Part shown: piece after piece, positions 16,455 through 23,059 of the stretch | Numbering within the stretch: position 1 is the first letter of the stretch | Layout: each line of letters starts with the position of its first letter | From: Candidatus Kuenenia stuttgartensis | GTDB taxonomy: Bacteria > Gemmatimonadota > Gemmatimonadetes > Gemmatimonadales > Gemmatimonadaceae | Assembly (NCBI GenBank): GCA_943330235.2 | Contig: CALQGY020000013.1 | Location: 1-50,292, forward strand | Reading direction: 5' to 3' | Length of the DNA: 50,292 bases | Notes under the pieces: model-generated | What the model was told of the DNA's origin: nothing | Databases searched by the model: none | Seen by the model: the letters and a program-made list of their open reading frames with translations, nothing else | Position numbers and translations under genes: made by a program

Positions 16455-17563
16455 ACACACCGCTGTCTTCCGATCCCCTGCGCGACATCGATCGCGCCGC
16501 GGCGGCTCTCGCCGACGATTCGGTTCGACGCATCCTCGTCGTCGACGATGAATCGACGATCCGGCTGGCGCTCAGCCGGTATCTCCGGTCGCGTGGGTTC
16601 GAAGTGGATGTGGCGGAATCCGGCCAGCACGCCCTCGATTCCCTTGGGGCCAACCAGTACGCCCTGATGCTCTGCGATTTGCGGATGCCCGGGCTCACTG
16701 GCCTCGAAGTCGTGCCGCGCGCCCTGACCATCGACGGCGACCTCGGGATCATCATGCTGACCGCGGTCAACGACGCCGGATCAGCCACCGAGGCCCTCGC
16801 CTCCGGTGCCTTCGACTACCTCACCAAGCCGGTCGAACTCCAAGACCTCCAGTCCGCCGTCGAGCGCGCATTCTCCCGGCGCACCCATGGCAAGGAGCGG
16901 CGCGCCGTCGATCGCCTCATCCGGGACGAGGTAGCCGCACGCACCATCGCGCTCGAGAACGAGAAAGAGGCCCTCCGGGCCCTCACCGTCAGCGTCGCCG
17001 ACTCGCTGATCAACGCCATGGAAGCGAAGGACGTCTACCTGCGCGGACATTCGCACCGCGTCGCCGAACTCGGCGCCGCCATCGCGGAGGAGCTCGGGCT
17101 CAGCGCCGCGCGCGTGGACGTGGTGCGACTCGCCGGACGGCTGCACGATGTGGGCAAGATCGGCATCCGCGAGGAAGTGCTGAACAAGCCCGCGCGCCTC
17201 ACCGAGGAGGAGTTCGCCCACGTGAAAGACCACGTGCGCATCGGCGTCGATATTCTCGCCCCCCTCCAGCACCTCGGCGACGTGATCGGCTTCGTGCAGG
17301 ATCACCACGAGCACTGGGATGGCGGCGGATATCCGCGCGGCATGGCCGGTGACGCGATCACCATCGGCGGGCGCATCCTGACCGCCGCCGATGCGTTCGA
17401 TGCGCTCACCTCCAAGCGCGCCTACCGGGATCCACTCACCGCCGCCACCACGCTCGATTACCTGCACTCGCAGGTCGGTCGCTTGGTCGAGCCGCGCATT
17501 TTCGACGCGCTCGGCAACGTCATTCGCAGCGGTCGCGTCGACGGCATCCCGCGCATCGAGTGA
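16451..17563 (+). CDS. Response regulator with HD-GYP domain
   Basis: 370 residues. The receiver occupies about 28-145 (ILVVDDESTIRLALSR; phospho-acceptor Asp76 in LCDLRMPG; switch Thr in MLTAVN; Lys in YLTKPVE). A helical linker leads to an HD-GYP domain: H232-D233 in LHDVGKIGIREEVL, later DHHEHWDGGGYPRGM with the GYP triplet, then AADAFDALTSKRAYRD. HD-GYP proteins are usually c-di-GMP phosphodiesterases, so phosphorylation by the kinase encoded just upstream would change c-di-GMP level; this follows from the family and is not shown here. The gene ends the first part of the signalling block and is followed by a weak hairpin and a regulated promoter region. Confidence 0.9.
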   Translation: MNTPLSSDPLRDIDRAAAALADDSVRRILVVDDESTIRLALSRYLRSRGFEVDVAESGQHALDSLGANQYALMLCDLRMPGLTGLEVVPRALTIDGDLGIIMLTAVNDAGSATEALASGAFDYLTKPVELQDLQSAVERAFSRRTHGKERRAVDRLIRDEVAARTIALENEKEALRALTVSVADSLINAMEAKDVYLRGHSHRVAELGAAIAEELGLSAARVDVVRLAGRLHDVGKIGIREEVLNKPARLTEEEFAHVKDHVRIGVDILAPLQHLGDVIGFVQDHHEHWDGGGYPRGMAGDAITIGGRILTAADAFDALTSKRAYRDPLTAATTLDYLHSQVGRLVEPRIFDALGNVIRSGRVDGIPRIE

Positions 17564-17580
17564 GCGGGTGCCTCGCGTCC

Positions 17581-17612
17581 GGTCGCTCGTAGGCGACCAG
17601 ACGGTGATTTTT
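17581..17612 (+). terminator. Weak hairpin plus T-tract after the HD-GYP gene
   Basis: Six-base arms GGTCGC (17581-17586) and GCGACC (17593-17598) are followed ten bases later by five T (17608-17612). The stem is short and the T-tract is distant, so this is only a candidate. Confidence 0.3.
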
Positions 17613-17635
17613 CCAACACGTTTTCGCCCCGACGC

Positions 17636-17664
17636 TTGACGTAGCGGTCGGTTCCATGTACTAG
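17636..17664 (+). promoter_or_regulatory. Candidate promoter of the H1-like gene
   Basis: TTGACG (17636-17641) and TACTAG (17659-17664) are 17 bases apart. The -35 matches the sigma-70 consensus in five of six positions, the -10 in three, and the -10 lies inside a palindrome. Confidence 0.4.
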
Positions 17665-17676
17665 GTGTACCTAGTA
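17659..17676. promoter_or_regulatory. Operator-like palindrome over the candidate -10
   Basis: TACTAGGT and ACCTAGTA are perfect inverted 8-base arms separated by GT. The first arm covers the candidate -10 at 17659-17664, the position expected for repressor binding. No regulator is identified. Confidence 0.45.
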
Positions 17677-17692
17677 GTTAGGCGCCGCCGAA

Positions 17693-17707
17693 TTTTCGGT
17701 GCCCGAT
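17693..17707 (+). promoter_or_regulatory. Shared upstream element, copy 1
   Basis: TTTTCGGTGCCCGAT matches 14 of 15 bases of the element at 21701-21715 in the same orientation relative to the downstream gene. An ATCGG inverted partner follows at 17717-17721. Confidence 0.4.
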
Positions 17708-17813
17708 GTGCCCAATATCGGCCGAATGCGCAGCATCCTCTGGAGCTGTGCATCACAAGCCATCCGCCGCGCACCGCGTCGGATTCCAGGTCTATCCAGT
17801 GGAGGAGGCAGCG

Positions 17814-18707
17814 ATGCCGCGTGGCGACGAGATGTCTGAAGAGCTTCGGTTCATCGATCGTAACGACGATCTGGATGATCTTGGCGGGTACGGTGGATCC
17901 TCGTATGACGATGACGAGGAAGACGACGGCTACGGCCTGCCCTCGGACGACAGCGACAGTCTGTGGGACAGCGCCGATGACGAAGACGACGATGATGACG
18001 ACGACGACGACGAAGATGATGACGGCTTCGACGACGACGTCGTCGGCGGCGGCGGCGTAGACGACGAAGATGAGGACGAGATGTTCGGCGGCGGTATGGT
18101 ACGCCGCGGGCCGGGCCGTCCTCCGAAGAATCCGGGTGCGCCGAAGCCGGCGCCAAAGCCCAAGGCGCCCAAGGCCCCCAAGGTCGAAGCGCCCAAGGCG
18201 CCCACAGTCGAAGCGCCAGCGCCAGTCGTAGAAGCGCCGGTGGTCGTTGAAGCGCCCGCGCCCAAGGCGCCCGCCGTCAAGAAGGCGCCAGCGGCCAAGA
18301 AGGTCGCTGCCCCCGCGGCGGTGGCTCCTGCTCCCGCGGCACCTGCACCGAAAGCGGCAAAGAAGGTCGCGCCCGTAAAGGCGGCGCCCGTCAAGGCCGC
18401 GCCGGTCAAGGCGGCGCCGGTCAAAGCGGCGCCGAAGAAGGCGGCGGTGAAGAAAGCCGCGCCCCAAAAGGCGGCCGTCAAGAAAGCGGCCCCGAAGAAA
18501 GCCGCGGTAAAGAAGGCCGCACCTCAAAAGGCGGCGCCGAAGAAGGCCGCGGTGAAGAAGGCCGCACCCAAGAAGGTCGCACCGAAGAAGGCCGCGCCGA
18601 AAAAAGCGGCCCCGAAGAAGGCCGCCCCCAAGAAGGCGGCCCCGAAAAAGGCGGCTCCCAAGAAGGCCGCCCCGAAGAAGGCTGCCAAGAAGAGCGGTCG
18701 TCGGTAG
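17814..18707 (+). CDS. Acidic / AT-hook / histone H1-like protein
   Basis: 297 residues from ATG 17814, preceded by the strongest Shine-Dalgarno in the window (GGAGGAGG at 17801-17808). Residues about 1-90 are acidic, with uninterrupted Asp/Glu runs. An AT-hook-like core ([12 protein letters not shown], about 97-108) marks the switch. The rest is a Lys/Ala/Pro tail, first [11 protein letters not shown] repeats, then four PVKAA and many [10 protein letters not shown] units, ending KKSGRR. The basic part looks like histone H1 and the H1-like proteins of some bacteria (Hc1, AlgP-type), which bind DNA without specificity; the acidic half could compete with DNA or recruit proteins. A nucleoid-associated or DNA-shielding role is inferred. 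The basic repeats are made of a 15-base unit. Confidence 0.75.
   Translation: MPRGDEMSEELRFIDRNDDLDDLGGYGGSSYDDDEEDDGYGLPSDDSDSLWDSADDEDDDDDDDDDEDDDGFDDDVVGGGGVDDEDEDEMFGGGMVRRGPGRPPKNPGAPKPAPKPKAPKAPKVEAPKAPTVEAPAPVVEAPVVVEAPAPKAPAVKKAPAAKKVAAPAAVAPAPAAPAPKAAKKVAPVKAAPVKAAPVKAAPVKAAPKKAAVKKAAPQKAAVKKAAPKKAAVKKAAPQKAAPKKAAVKKAAPKKVAPKKAAPKKAAPKKAAPKKAAPKKAAPKKAAPKKAAKKSGRR
18361..18690. repeat. 15-base degenerate repeats encoding the Lys/Ala/Pro tail
   Basis: The coding DNA of the H1-like tail is a series of 15-base units of the type ccgaagaaggccgcc, varying at synonymous positions and a few codons ([20 protein letters not shown]). The exact phase drifts little across about 330 bases. Confidence 0.75.
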
Positions 18708-18725
18708 ACTGCACCATCAGCGCGG

Positions 18726-18731
18726 TATAAT
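18726..18731 (+). promoter_or_regulatory. Perfect -10 hexamer TATAAT before the second kinase
   Basis: TATAAT at 18726-18731 lies 79 bases before the kinase ATG. No recognisable -35 is found 17 bases upstream. Transcription from here would begin inside the hairpin at 18733-18760, so it is offered only as a candidate. Confidence 0.3.
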
Positions 18732-18732
18732 G

Positions 18733-18760
18733 ACAGGGGCGCGGATCATCGCGCCCCTGT
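18733..18760 (+). terminator. Strong hairpin after the H1-like gene
   Basis: Perfect 11-base arms ACAGGGGCGCG and CGCGCCCCTGT with loop GATCAT start 26 bases after the TAG at 18705-18707. Only two Ts follow, so it is a terminator-like or attenuating stem. Confidence 0.5.
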
Positions 18761-18809
18761 TCGCGTCTGGTGGTCATCCTCCGGTGCCGCCACGAACGAT
18801 CCCGTCACC

Positions 18810-20336
18810 ATGCCGTCGATGAGTCTCGAGACAACGCCCTTTGCGCGGCGGGTGCTGGACGCGCTGCCGATGACCATCTGGTCGGTCGATCTGGATGGGC
18901 GGATCACGGCGGCCAATCAGTCGTGGTCCCGGTTCGCGCAGGACAACGGGGCGCCCGATATCGCGCCGGAAGTCGCCGTCATGGGATGCTCCATCTTCGA
19001 AAGCGTCGCCGACACAGGCTCGCGCGAGCAGATCGAGCGCGCGATGACGCTGCTGCGCACCAAGCGGGTGCCGGTGGTCCGCTGGGAATTCCCCTGCAGC
19101 TCACCAACCGAAGAGCGCGTGTTCCTGATGCAGGTCACAGCCCTCTCGCAGGGGGACGAGGTCACCGGCTTCGTCTTCGCGACCGTCGATATCACCCCCA
19201 GTCATCGGTCGCGCGAAGCGCTGATCAATACCGGCATCGCGCTCGCAGAGGCCATTGCTCTCGACAGGGTGTACGAGGAGGTGGCGCTGCAGCTGCGTCG
19301 GGCGGTGCCCTCGACGGGCTTCGTCATCGCACTCGCCGACGAGGGGACGGCGGAATTCCGCATTGCCCATCAGCAAGGCTACGACGAGACAACGCCAGAC
19401 GCGCTGGGCCTCGAACGTCGCCTGACCCGCACCTGGCTCGAGGCCCTCGCCACCGGCCATGTCGTCCGGGAGAACGGCAGCCGGGGCCTCGAAATCACGG
19501 CACCGCTCATCAGCGCCGAAGGCGTCCTCGGGGCCATCACGCTCTGCGCGGCACCGATCGAGTCCGAGCAGATGCTCGAAGAGGCGGAGCGCGTGCTCGC
19601 GGTCATCGCTGCGCAGACCGCCGTCGCCATCGAGCGCGCCTGGCTGGTCAGGCGCGTCGAGCAGAAGCGGCGCCTTGAGGCCATCGGCGAGGTCGCAGCC
19701 GGTGTCGCCCATGAACTCCGGAATCCCTTATTCGGCATCTCCTCCGCCGCGCAGATGCTCGAACTGCAGGCCCGGGAAAACCCCGTCGTCGTGCGCAACG
19801 TCGGACGTATCCTCCGTGAGGTTGAACGCCTGAATCGCATGGTCACCTCATTGCTGGAATTCGGGCGCCCCCATGCGGCGCACATGACCGGCGGTGATCC
19901 GGAGCTCGTCTGGGACGATATCCTCGAGGGCGAACGCACCCGTCTCGACGGGAAACAGCTGCATCTGCGGCGCACCCGCGCCGAGCAGCCGGTGCGATGC
20001 CTCATCGACAGCGAGCAGTTGGGACAGGTCTGCCGCAACATCCTCGTCAACGCGTTCGACGCCGCACCGGTCGGTTCGGAACTGGTCCTCCACTCGCAGC
20101 TCACGCCAGCGGGCGGGTGGCGCTGCCGCCTCACCAACGGCGGCCCAGCCATCCCGCCCGACGTCCTCCCGCATGTCTTCGAGTTCTTCTACTCGGCGAA
20201 AACCGGCGGGACCGGCATTGGCCTGGCGCTCTGCCAGCGCATCATGGACGAGCACGGCGGCACGATCGCCATCGACAGCGTGCCGGAGACCGGGACCACG
20301 CTGACCATCACGCTTCCACCGATGAGCGTGAAGTAG
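18810..20336 (+). CDS. Soluble PAS-GAF sensor histidine kinase
   Basis: 508 residues from ATG 18810; ATG 18819 is possible. No membrane helix. A PAS domain (about 8-135; LPMTIWSVDLDGRITAANQS) is followed by a GAF-like domain (about 140-280) and a kinase core: HisKA box GVAHELRNPLFGI with phospho-His301, N box NILVNAFDAA (about 410), then LTNGGPAIPPDV where the G1 box is expected (Asn in place of the usual Asp), FEFFYSAK and GTGIGLALCQ. The G1 change is also seen in some NtrB-like kinases, so activity is still expected. The NtrC-type gene starts seven bases after its stop, making these two a likely NtrB/NtrC-like pair. Confidence 0.88.
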   Translation: MPSMSLETTPFARRVLDALPMTIWSVDLDGRITAANQSWSRFAQDNGAPDIAPEVAVMGCSIFESVADTGSREQIERAMTLLRTKRVPVVRWEFPCSSPTEERVFLMQVTALSQGDEVTGFVFATVDITPSHRSREALINTGIALAEAIALDRVYEEVALQLRRAVPSTGFVIALADEGTAEFRIAHQQGYDETTPDALGLERRLTRTWLEALATGHVVRENGSRGLEITAPLISAEGVLGAITLCAAPIESEQMLEEAERVLAVIAAQTAVAIERAWLVRRVEQKRRLEAIGEVAAGVAHELRNPLFGISSAAQMLELQARENPVVVRNVGRILREVERLNRMVTSLLEFGRPHAAHMTGGDPELVWDDILEGERTRLDGKQLHLRRTRAEQPVRCLIDSEQLGQVCRNILVNAFDAAPVGSELVLHSQLTPAGGWRCRLTNGGPAIPPDVLPHVFEFFYSAKTGGTGIGLALCQRIMDEHGGTIAIDSVPETGTTLTITLPPMSVK

Positions 20337-20343
20337 AGTATGT

Positions 20344-21696
20344 ATGGCGACAGATAAACGTCAGAATTCGGACAGTATGGCGCTTTCGGTGCTCATCGTC
20401 GACGATGACGAATCCGTGCGGGAGACGCTGGTCGAGTTCTTCGAAACCTTTGGCCACACAGCGCGCGGTGCCGCCTCCGCGTCGGAAGGCCGGCGGCTCG
20501 CCCAGGAGCACGCGCCAGACGTCGTGCTGCTGGACCTGCGCCTTCCCGACGCCAACGGACTCCACGCGCTGGAAGCCCTGCGCGCCGACGACCCCGACGT
20601 CGCCGTCATCGTGCTCACTGGCTACGCGGACGTCGGCACCGCCGTCCGCGCCATGAAAATCGGCGCCGCCGACGTCATGGAAAAACCGGTGGACCTTGAG
20701 GCCCTGTCCGCCGCCGTGACGCGCGCCGCGGAACGCAGCAAGCTCCGCCAGGAAGTCGCGATCCTGCGGGCGCGGACGCGGACCGACGACGACACCGCTG
20801 TAGCCACCGCCTTCGATCCGACGCTCGAACAGCTCATCGACCTCGCGGCGCGCAACCCCGAAGCGCCAGTCCTGTTGCAAGGAGAAACCGGGACCGGCAA
20901 GGGCTACGTCGCGCGGCAGATCCACGAACGGTCCGCCCGACGCGCCGCCCCCTTCGTCGAGATCAACTGCGCTTCGCTCTCCACCACGTTCTTCGAAAGC
21001 GAACTGTTCGGCCATGAGCGCGGCGCGTTCACCGACGCCCGACAAGCCAAACGGGGACTGCTCGAAGTCGCCGGCGGCGGCTCGGTCTTCCTCGACGAAA
21101 TCGCCGAGATGTCGGCCGACGTGCAACCGCGGTTTCTCAAGGTGCTCGAGGAGCGCACCTTCCGCCGACTCGGCGGCACGACCGTGCTGCGCGCCAACGC
21201 ACGGGTCATCGTGGCCACCCATCAGCCCTTGGGCGACGCCGTCGCGCAGCGCCGCTTCCGCGCCGATCTGTTCTATCGCCTGCAAGTCCTGACGCTCACC
21301 ATCCCGCCGCTCCGCACCCGCCCCGACGACATCATGTCGCTGGCGCGCGCGTTTCTGCCCCGCGGCGCCTCGCTGCACCCGTCCGCCGAACCGGAACTCC
21401 GCGCCTACGCGTGGCCCGGGAACGTGCGCGAGCTCAAGAACACCATCTGGCGTGCCGCCATTCTCGCCGACGGCACCCCTATCCACGACGCGCACCTCGG
21501 GCTCGCCGCCCCCACCGCAACCCCGCGGGCGCCCGAGCCACCCCCCACGCCGATGGTCCAACCCCTCGCCACCGTCGAGCAGGACGCCATCCGCCGCGCC
21601 CTCCACGCGACCGGCGACAACCGGACACGCGCCGCCGACCTCTTGGGTATCGCACGCTCCACACTGCTCGAAAAGATCAAACGCTACGATATCTGA
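20344..21696 (+). CDS. NtrC-type sigma-54-dependent response regulator
   Basis: 450 residues. The receiver has the phospho-acceptor Asp64 in LLDLRLPD and Lys in VMEKPVD. The AAA+ domain has Walker A GETGTGKG (about 180), the sigma-54 contact loop as GAFTDA (about 227) rather than GAFTGA, Walker B GGSVFLDEI, and a Fis-type HTH at the end (about 410-450; NRTRAADLLGIARSTL). Such proteins use ATP to open sigma-54 promoters when phosphorylated. Changes in the GAFTGA loop are natural in part of the family. The cognate kinase is the gene just upstream. The gene directly after its stop has an inverted-repeat region, a plausible target. Confidence 0.9.
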   Translation: MATDKRQNSDSMALSVLIVDDDESVRETLVEFFETFGHTARGAASASEGRRLAQEHAPDVVLLDLRLPDANGLHALEALRADDPDVAVIVLTGYADVGTAVRAMKIGAADVMEKPVDLEALSAAVTRAAERSKLRQEVAILRARTRTDDDTAVATAFDPTLEQLIDLAARNPEAPVLLQGETGTGKGYVARQIHERSARRAAPFVEINCASLSTTFFESELFGHERGAFTDARQAKRGLLEVAGGGSVFLDEIAEMSADVQPRFLKVLEERTFRRLGGTTVLRANARVIVATHQPLGDAVAQRRFRADLFYRLQVLTLTIPPLRTRPDDIMSLARAFLPRGASLHPSAEPELRAYAWPGNVRELKNTIWRAAILADGTPIHDAHLGLAAPTATPRAPEPPPTPMVQPLATVEQDAIRRALHATGDNRTRAADLLGIARSTLLEKIKRYDI

Positions 21697-21700
21697 CCGA

Positions 21701-21715
21701 TTTTCAGTGCCCGAT
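21701..21715 (+). promoter_or_regulatory. Shared upstream element, copy 2
   Basis: TTTTCAGTGCCCGAT differs from the copy at 17693-17707 by one base. It starts five bases after the NtrC stop and overlaps the left arm of an inverted repeat. Confidence 0.4.
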
Positions 21716-21750
21716 AATCAATCAGAAGATGAGAAGTGATCGATTATCGG
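21711..21750. promoter_or_regulatory. Inverted repeat CCGATAATC / GATTATCGG upstream of the stand-alone receiver
   Basis: Perfect 9-base arms (21711-21719 and 21742-21750) with a 22-base AT-rich centre lie between the NtrC stop and the receiver gene. Spacing and AT content fit a dimeric regulator site more than a terminator (no T-tract). Confidence 0.4.
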
Positions 21751-21859
21751 TCGGCTCTTCGCGGAGATTTGTGATGCCTGTGTGGCCCTAAGCGATTACG
21801 GAGCAATGTCTTAGCGGCATAATCGCCGCCCCGGCCCGATTCTCGCCTTGGAAGGCGGC

Positions 21860-22288
21860 ATGGCCATCTCGTCGAGTCTCACCAAATCCGTCCTCATCGT
21901 GGAGGACGAACAGTCCATCCGCGATATCCTCGTCGAACTGTTTGAGGTCAACGACAACGTCGTCACCTCCGCGGAGTTCCTGCCGGACGCCCTCGAGCGG
22001 CTGCGCACGCAGCGGTTCGACCTCGTCGTCACCGACCTCCGCCTTGGTGGCAAGCGGGATGGGGGCCTCCAAGTCATGGCGCTGGCCGGCATGCTCTCCC
22101 CCGATGCCCAGGTGCTCGTGCTGACGGCCTATCCCGACGACTCCAATCGGCAGGCCTCGGTGCGCTTGGGCGCACTGCACTTCCTCGAGAAGCCGGTCGA
22201 CCTCGCCGTCATTGCGCAGTTCGCCGCCGGAGCGGGAGTCCGCACCGCGATTCCCGTCCCGCCGCATCTGATCGCCAGCGACGCATAG
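21860..22288 (+). CDS. Single-domain response regulator
   Basis: 142 residues from ATG 21860 (GGAAGG nine bases upstream; a TTG four codons earlier is the alternative). Only a receiver is present: VLIVEDEQSIRDIL, the phospho-acceptor Asp in VVTDLRLGG, Thr in LVLTAYPDD and Lys in FLEKPVDLA. There is no output domain, so it acts as a phosphate sink, a phosphorelay step, or through protein contacts, as CheY-like proteins do. It follows the kinase/NtrC pair and has its own 163-base upstream region with an inverted repeat and the element shared with the H1-like gene. Confidence 0.88.
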   Translation: MAISSSLTKSVLIVEDEQSIRDILVELFEVNDNVVTSAEFLPDALERLRTQRFDLVVTDLRLGGKRDGGLQVMALAGMLSPDAQVLVLTAYPDDSNRQASVRLGALHFLEKPVDLAVIAQFAAGAGVRTAIPVPPHLIASDA

Positions 22289-22308
22289 GCGACCCGCACC
22301 CAGCAACA

Positions 22309-22384
22309 CCGAGTATCGCCAGGTCGCTCCGTTTAGGTGGTGAGTGATACTGGGGAGTGTCGCGCGGACGACCTGGCGACTCGG
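22309..22384. promoter_or_regulatory. Large imperfect inverted repeat in the leader of the MerR-serine operon
   Basis: CCGAGT(AT)CGCCAGGTCG (22309-22326) pairs with CGACCTGGCGACTCGG (22369-22384), leaving a two-base bulge. The 42-base centre holds GATACT (22346-22351), which can alternatively pair with AGTATC (22313-22318). The exclusive pairings resemble an attenuator-like leader, but an operator is equally possible. Confidence 0.4.
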
Positions 22385-22432
22385 TGGGTCCATGTGGCGG
22401 GCGCGGTCTCGCACCGCCCGGCCGATGCGGTG

Positions 22433-22458
22433 AAAAAAATCGAGAGACCGGCCTCTCG
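22433..22458 (-). terminator. Minus-strand intrinsic terminator shape
   Basis: On the minus strand, arms at 22458-22453 and 22446-22441 (CGAGAG/CTCTCG, loop 6) are followed by one A and seven T (22439-22433). No minus-strand gene is nearby, so it would end an antisense or unannotated short transcript. Confidence 0.35.
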
Positions 22459-22500
22459 CGCTCGCCGCGCGACTCATCTTGCCCGTATATTCCGCGTCCC

Positions 22501-23046
22501 ATGGCCGAATCCCCCGTACCGCTCCTGCGCGCTCATGCGCGTCACGCCCCATGGAATGCTCGTGGGTTAGCGGCGCACGCCGCGGCACTCGTGGATTCCG
22601 CTGGCATGAAGCCGACCAATGCGTCGGCACGTGCCACCCCCAGCGCACGCGCCGTCCGCTTCTATGTCGCCAACGGCCTGCTCGATCGCCCGGAAGGCGC
22701 CGGCACCGCCGCGACCTATGGCTATCGGCATCTGTTGCAGCTGCTGTCCATCAAGATCCGTCAGCGTGAAGGGCAGACGCTCGATGCCATTCGCCAAGAG
22801 ATGCGCGAAGTCACTGGCGACGCCCTCGAGCGGCGCGTCGCGCAATCGCTGGCGCCGGCGCTCTCGCTGCAGATGAATCCGGTCGCGCCACGCGACGGGG
22901 CCATCGCAACCTGGCGCCGACTGCCAATCGCCGACGGCATCGAAATTCACGTCCGCGACGATTCACCGGCCGCGCGCGACGACATCCTCGTCACGCTGCG
23001 CGATGCCCTGCGCAACACCCTCGGCCGACACGGCCTCGGCACCTAG
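22501..23046 (+). CDS. MerR-family transcriptional regulator
   Basis: 181 residues from ATG 22501. The recognisable part is the MerR-type winged helix: SARAVRFYVANGLLDRP, a Tyr/Gly wing (TAATYGYRHL) and LLQLLSIKIRQREGQTLDAI, the helix that follows the wing. About 30 residues precede it. The rest has no clear effector-binding signature and no Cys cluster, so metal sensing is unlikely. It ends 13 bases before serA and is on the same strand, so it probably heads the serine operon and may control it; a large inverted repeat lies in its leader. Confidence 0.72.
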   Translation: MAESPVPLLRAHARHAPWNARGLAAHAAALVDSAGMKPTNASARATPSARAVRFYVANGLLDRPEGAGTAATYGYRHLLQLLSIKIRQREGQTLDAIRQEMREVTGDALERRVAQSLAPALSLQMNPVAPRDGAIATWRRLPIADGIEIHVRDDSPAARDDILVTLRDALRNTLGRHGLGT

Positions 23047-23059
23047 GCAACTAAACGGC

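Noticed and set aside
17693-17721. A sigma-54 promoter upstream of the H1-like gene
   Set aside because: GG and GC dinucleotides are present on both strands, but none has the -24/-12 spacing together with TGGCAC and TTGC cores.
20308-21606. A 432-residue minus-strand frame
   Set aside because: Antisense to the NtrC-type gene; no recognisable domain.
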